Part shown: piece after piece, positions 61,743 through 64,000 of the stretch
How the letters are laid out: each line of letters begins with the position of its first letter
How positions within the stretch are numbered: position 1 is the stretch's first letter
From: Pinibacter sp031553495
Lineage (GTDB): Bacteria; Bacteroidota; Bacteroidia; Chitinophagales; Chitinophagaceae
NCBI GenBank assembly: GCA_031553495.1
Contig: JAVBLN010000024.1
Location: forward strand, 186,001 to 250,000
Direction of reading: 5' to 3'
DNA: 64,000 nucleotides
Translations under genes and position numbers: made by a program
The notes under the pieces: generated by a model
Told to the model about the DNA's origin: nothing
The model's database searches: none
Seen by the model: the letters and a program-made list of their open reading frames with translations, nothing else

Positions 61743-62594
61743 TTAAATATTCAATGCCTTCATATAAGCCGCATCCTCTCTTGCGCTATCGAGCGGAGTA
61801 CTGTTATCGTATCTTTCCTGCTCTACGATAAAATACTCCATTCCGCACTTTTTAGCTTTGGTTAAAATGGCCGGGTAATCAATTTGCCCTTGCCCCAAAA
61901 TGCAGGATGCGTCATGATCGTTTGGCGCGGCATTCTTTTTTCTGTCTTTTACATGTCCAAGCCTGAAACGTTTTTTATATTTTTTCAGGTATTCATCAAT
62001 ATTTGCGCCACCTACAATTACCCAATACATATCCAATTCAAAATCCACTGTATCGGGATTTGTATTATCCATCATTACTTCCTGTGGAATTTGTCCATCC
62101 AGCTTTTGAAAAGAATAGCCATGATTATGGTATGCGAAACGGATGCCGTTTTGGCGGCAAATTTCTCCTTTGGCATTAAATTCGTCGGCTATACGCTTGA
62201 AGTCGTCAATATTTTTTTGAGCGCCTTTGTAGGGGCATATTAAATACTTCATGCCAATAGCGGCCGCATCGGCTGCTTTCTTTTCAAAATTTTTGTTTAT
62301 ATCGCAATGGGTTGATACAAACTTCATGTTGAGATCATCCATATACTTTTTGAACTCAAGCGGTTCCATTCCCCAGAACATTCCTTTTGGTCCTTCATAC
62401 CCTTCCACCTGAGTATACCCAAATGAAGCCACTTGTTTTAAAACACCTTTAGGATCGGCGGGCAACACATCCCTGAGGGTATAAAGCTGCAATCCGAAAT
62501 CCTTTAATTTTTTTGGCTTTGCCATAATATCGCCAGATAGCGCAACACCTGCCGCTATCAGGCCGGAGGTTTTTATAAACTGCCTTCTGTACAT
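61743..62594 (-). CDS. Tat-exported sugar phosphate isomerase/epimerase-like TIM barrel
   Basis: The 283-residue product starts at 62594 with twin-arginine signal MYRRQFIKTSGLIAAGVALS. The open frame upstream to 62702 only translates heptamer repeats. Barrel blocks: LKDFGLQLYTLRDVLPADPK, GYTQVEGYEG, FAYHNHGYSFQKLDG, DFELDMYWVIVGGANIDEYL, GHVKDRK and FIVEQERYD, giving the usual metal-ligand order (Glu, Asp, His, Glu). It has the YcjR-like or 3-keto-glycoside-cluster look. It lies between the other barrel and the DUF1080 gene. Confidence 0.88.
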   Translation of the reverse strand: MYRRQFIKTSGLIAAGVALSGDIMAKPKKLKDFGLQLYTLRDVLPADPKGVLKQVASFGYTQVEGYEGPKGMFWGMEPLEFKKYMDDLNMKFVSTHCDINKNFEKKAADAAAIGMKYLICPYKGAQKNIDDFKRIADEFNAKGEICRQNGIRFAYHNHGYSFQKLDGQIPQEVMMDNTNPDTVDFELDMYWVIVGGANIDEYLKKYKKRFRLGHVKDRKKNAAPNDHDASCILGQGQIDYPAILTKAKKCGMEYFIVEQERYDNSTPLDSAREDAAYMKALNI

Positions 62595-62599
62595 GTTGG

Positions 62600-62730
62600 A
62601 TTTAAAATTTGAAATTTGAAATTGTGGAGTGATAAGATGTTGTGAGTATTGAGTTGTGAGTTGTGAGTGATTAGTGAAAGACATTCTTAACTCATAACTC
62701 AAAACTCAATACTCAATACTCACTAATCAA
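62600..62730. repeat. Mixed heptamer tract (ATTTGAA, TTGTGAG, AACTCAT)
   Basis: ATTTGAA units at 62604-62624, then TTGTGAG, TATTGAG, TTGTGAG, TTGTGAG, TGATTAG (62639-62675), then AACTCAT, AACTCAA, AACTCAA, TACTCAA, TACTCAC (62690-62725). The GAG and CTC halves are complementary and can fold into a long hairpin at the end of the DUF1080 gene, covering its last few codons. Confidence 0.75.
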
Positions 62731-63496
62731 GTATTTTAATTTTTATGTTGCGATACCAGATATCATCACCATGATCCTGGAGGCCTATAAAGCCTTCATG
62801 ATTAGGTCCGCCTGCATTGATAAAATTTGTCCAGCCTTTAAATTTACTTCCTTCCACCATTTTTTCCCAATCGGGAGTCCACAGGTGATATTCCAATACG
62901 TTTTCGCCATTTTGCTTATGCACAACAGTTCCTTTATACACCATAATGCCGCCTGTATTCCATTCGCCGATAGGTTTCGCATTTTGTGGTTTTGCAGGAA
63001 TAAGGTCATAAAGTGAAGCAGACTGGCGGTTGCCGTCTTTACCTAATTTAGCATCCGGGTGGTTTGCATTATCAAGCACCTGATACTCAGGAGATGATTT
63101 AAAGATCGGTTCATTGGGCACTTCTTGTGCAAGATAGAACACGCCACTGTTTCCTCCTTTTGATACTTTATACTCAAATGATAATTCAAAGTTTTTGAAC
63201 TTTCTGTCGTAGATAATATCGCCACCATCTTTATTACCGGCTTCACCTGCACCGCTTCCGGAGATTTTAATGGCACCGTCTTCAATTGACCAGGCTTTTG
63301 GCAAGTCTTGCCTGTTATATCCGCGCCAGCCGTTAAGAGATGTTCCATCAAACAATGTTATCCAACCGGTATCTGCCTGAACAGTTGTGTTATTAGTGGT
63401 TGTATCTGCACCAGTCTTGGTGTGACTGCTATTTCCACAAGAAAATAAAAGTACTGAACTCATAATAATAGCTAAAGAACCTACTGTTTTTTTCAT
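62723..63496 (-). CDS. DUF1080 lipoprotein (3-keto-disaccharide hydrolase-like)
   Basis: The 257-residue product starts at 63496 with lipoprotein signal MKKTVGSLAIIMSSVLLFSC. After a Thr/Asn-rich linker, the concanavalin-like DUF1080 domain spans about residues 45-255: WITLFDGTSLNGWRGYNR, IEDGAIKISG, FELSFEYKVSKGGNSGVFYL, EYQVLDNANHPDAKLG and the end DHGDDIWYRNIKIKILD. Family members cleave 3-keto-glycosides in several Bacteroidota. It fits with the GMC and Gfo/Idh/MocA dehydrogenases nearby. Confidence 0.92.
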   Translation of the reverse strand: MKKTVGSLAIIMSSVLLFSCGNSSHTKTGADTTTNNTTVQADTGWITLFDGTSLNGWRGYNRQDLPKAWSIEDGAIKISGSGAGEAGNKDGGDIIYDRKFKNFELSFEYKVSKGGNSGVFYLAQEVPNEPIFKSSPEYQVLDNANHPDAKLGKDGNRQSASLYDLIPAKPQNAKPIGEWNTGGIMVYKGTVVHKQNGENVLEYHLWTPDWEKMVEGSKFKGWTNFINAGGPNHEGFIGLQDHGDDIWYRNIKIKILD

Positions 63497-63581
63497 AATG
63501 TATTTTGTGTTTTTTGGTTGTGAAAAAAAAGTCAAAAATTCAAAAGTCAAAACATTCATAGCTTACAATTCATCACTTGCC

Positions 63582-63648
63582 GAATAGCATTACTACAGTA
63601 CAAGTGAGTGACACAACAATGCTTAATAGTAGCACTACCGCCGGTTCC
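63582..63648 (+). repeat. Dispersed 65-bp unit 26 (A/A')
   Basis: A consensus copy with one core change (CAACAATGCTTAATAG). It lies between the Gfo/Idh/MocA and DUF1080 genes. Heptamer-type sequence flanks it (GTCAAAA, ATTCAAA, AGTCAAA at 63531-63552; TTTTGAA, TTTTGAT, TTTTGAA at 63721-63741). Confidence 0.9.
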
Positions 63649-63747
63649 CAAAATTATCAATGCAAAAATCATCCGGCTTTAAGTATACGCATTGTTAAAT
63701 TGCGCGTAAACATTTTTGACTTTTGAATTTTGATTTTTGAATTACCC

Positions 63748-64000
63748 TTATGGCATGGCTGGAAGTTTCCAGCCTTCCCTGTACTCATGTTTAATTAAGC
63801 CTTCCGCAAATTCCTTTGCAGACAATTTTGGAGTTTTTGTTTTATTGAAAGTTGGGTGGCCGTCGTGAATTTTGAAACCATCCTTTATAATAATTTCCAA
63901 TTTATCGTTATCGGAAATGTTTGTGAAGCGCATGTTTTCGCCATCCCACAACAGTTCGCGGTTCAAATCCTGCAAACGAACCGCCAGCACACCCATTACC
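63748..64000 (-). CDS. Gfo/Idh/MocA-family dehydrogenase, C-terminal part (runs off the window)
   Basis: The last 83 or so codons of a longer gene whose start lies beyond base 64000; the open frame continues in front of the internal Met at 63996. LQDLNRELLWDGENMRFTNI, KTKTPKLSAKEFAEG and EYREGWKLPAMP are the usual C-terminus of the exported Gfo/Idh/MocA oxidoreductases that sit beside DUF1080 and isomerase genes. It would oxidise or reduce a sugar with NAD(P); the cofactor-binding half is not visible. Confidence 0.8.
   Translation of the reverse strand, partial: VMGVLAVRLQDLNRELLWDGENMRFTNISDNDKLEIIIKDGFKIHDGHPTFNKTKTPKLSAKEFAEGLIKHEYREGWKLPAMP

Noticed and set aside
972..63648. Idea that the 65-bp units are integron attC sites
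   Set aside because: Units lie in both orientations around housekeeping genes, lack the palindromic attC folding and the RYYYAAC/GTTRRRY ends, and no integrase is present.

Overview
The window looks like a chromosomal stretch from a Bacteroidota bacterium, most likely a member of the Chitinophagaceae. The signs are: two promoters of the Bacteroidota type (TTTG, 20-21 bases, TAnnTTTG) at rpsJ and map; almost no Shine-Dalgarno sequences; a CzcA-type metal pump fused to its TolC-like channel; glucosamine-6-phosphate deaminase fused to a PIG-L domain; and many secreted, Tat-exported or lipid-anchored sugar enzymes. The genus call is an inference. No tRNA, rRNA, CRISPR array, prophage or intact insertion sequence was seen.

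Layout. 0.4-3.0 kb: a small lipoprotein and a SulP anion transporter. 3.4-11.8 kb: a pectin/uronate locus (uxaC, pectin esterase, GH105, GH28, divergent LacI regulator). 11.9-18.1 kb: a heavy-metal RND efflux operon (Cys/His-rich small protein, CzcA-TolC fusion, lipoprotein adaptor). 18.8-24.4 kb: sulfatase, mannonate-type SDR, uxuA and an MFS transporter, which supply the rest of the glucuronate route. 24.8-36.1 kb: mixed genes (tricorn-like protease, BamA-like porin, ricin-fold lectin, SnoaL-like protein, flavoprotein, map, lipoprotein). 36.4-48.4 kb: the S10-spc ribosomal cluster from rpsJ to secY on the minus strand. 48.8-55.2 kb: aldo/keto reductase, a two-HKD phospholipase D-like protein, a secreted unknown, and a lipoprotein-metacaspase pair. 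55.9-57.8 kb: nagB-PIG-L. 57.9-64.0 kb: a minus-strand block of GMC oxidoreductase, Gluconate_2-dh3 subunit, two exported xylose-isomerase-like barrels, a DUF1080 lipoprotein and the end of a Gfo/Idh/MocA dehydrogenase, consistent with 3-keto-sugar metabolism.

The most unusual content is between the genes. I count 26 copies, plus one partial copy, of a roughly 65-bp oriented repeat whose core reads GTGAGTGACACAACGATG. There is about one per 2.5 kb. They lie on both strands and in all kinds of intergenic gap, but never inside a recognised gene and never inside the 12-kb ribosomal cluster, which they flank on both sides. Each copy has a left module, a conserved core, a right module and an A-tract. 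The left and right modules occur in matched types (A/A', B/B'), with a third right type (C). Four neighbouring pairs form composite elements with the two units as long terminal inverted repeats. The DNA inside and around them is largely degenerate tandem repeats with a period of seven bases (heptamers such as CTGACTT, GCCTACT, AACTCAT, ATTTCAA), often folded into terminator-like hairpins. I know of no name for the 65-bp family; it is the best candidate here for an undescribed system.
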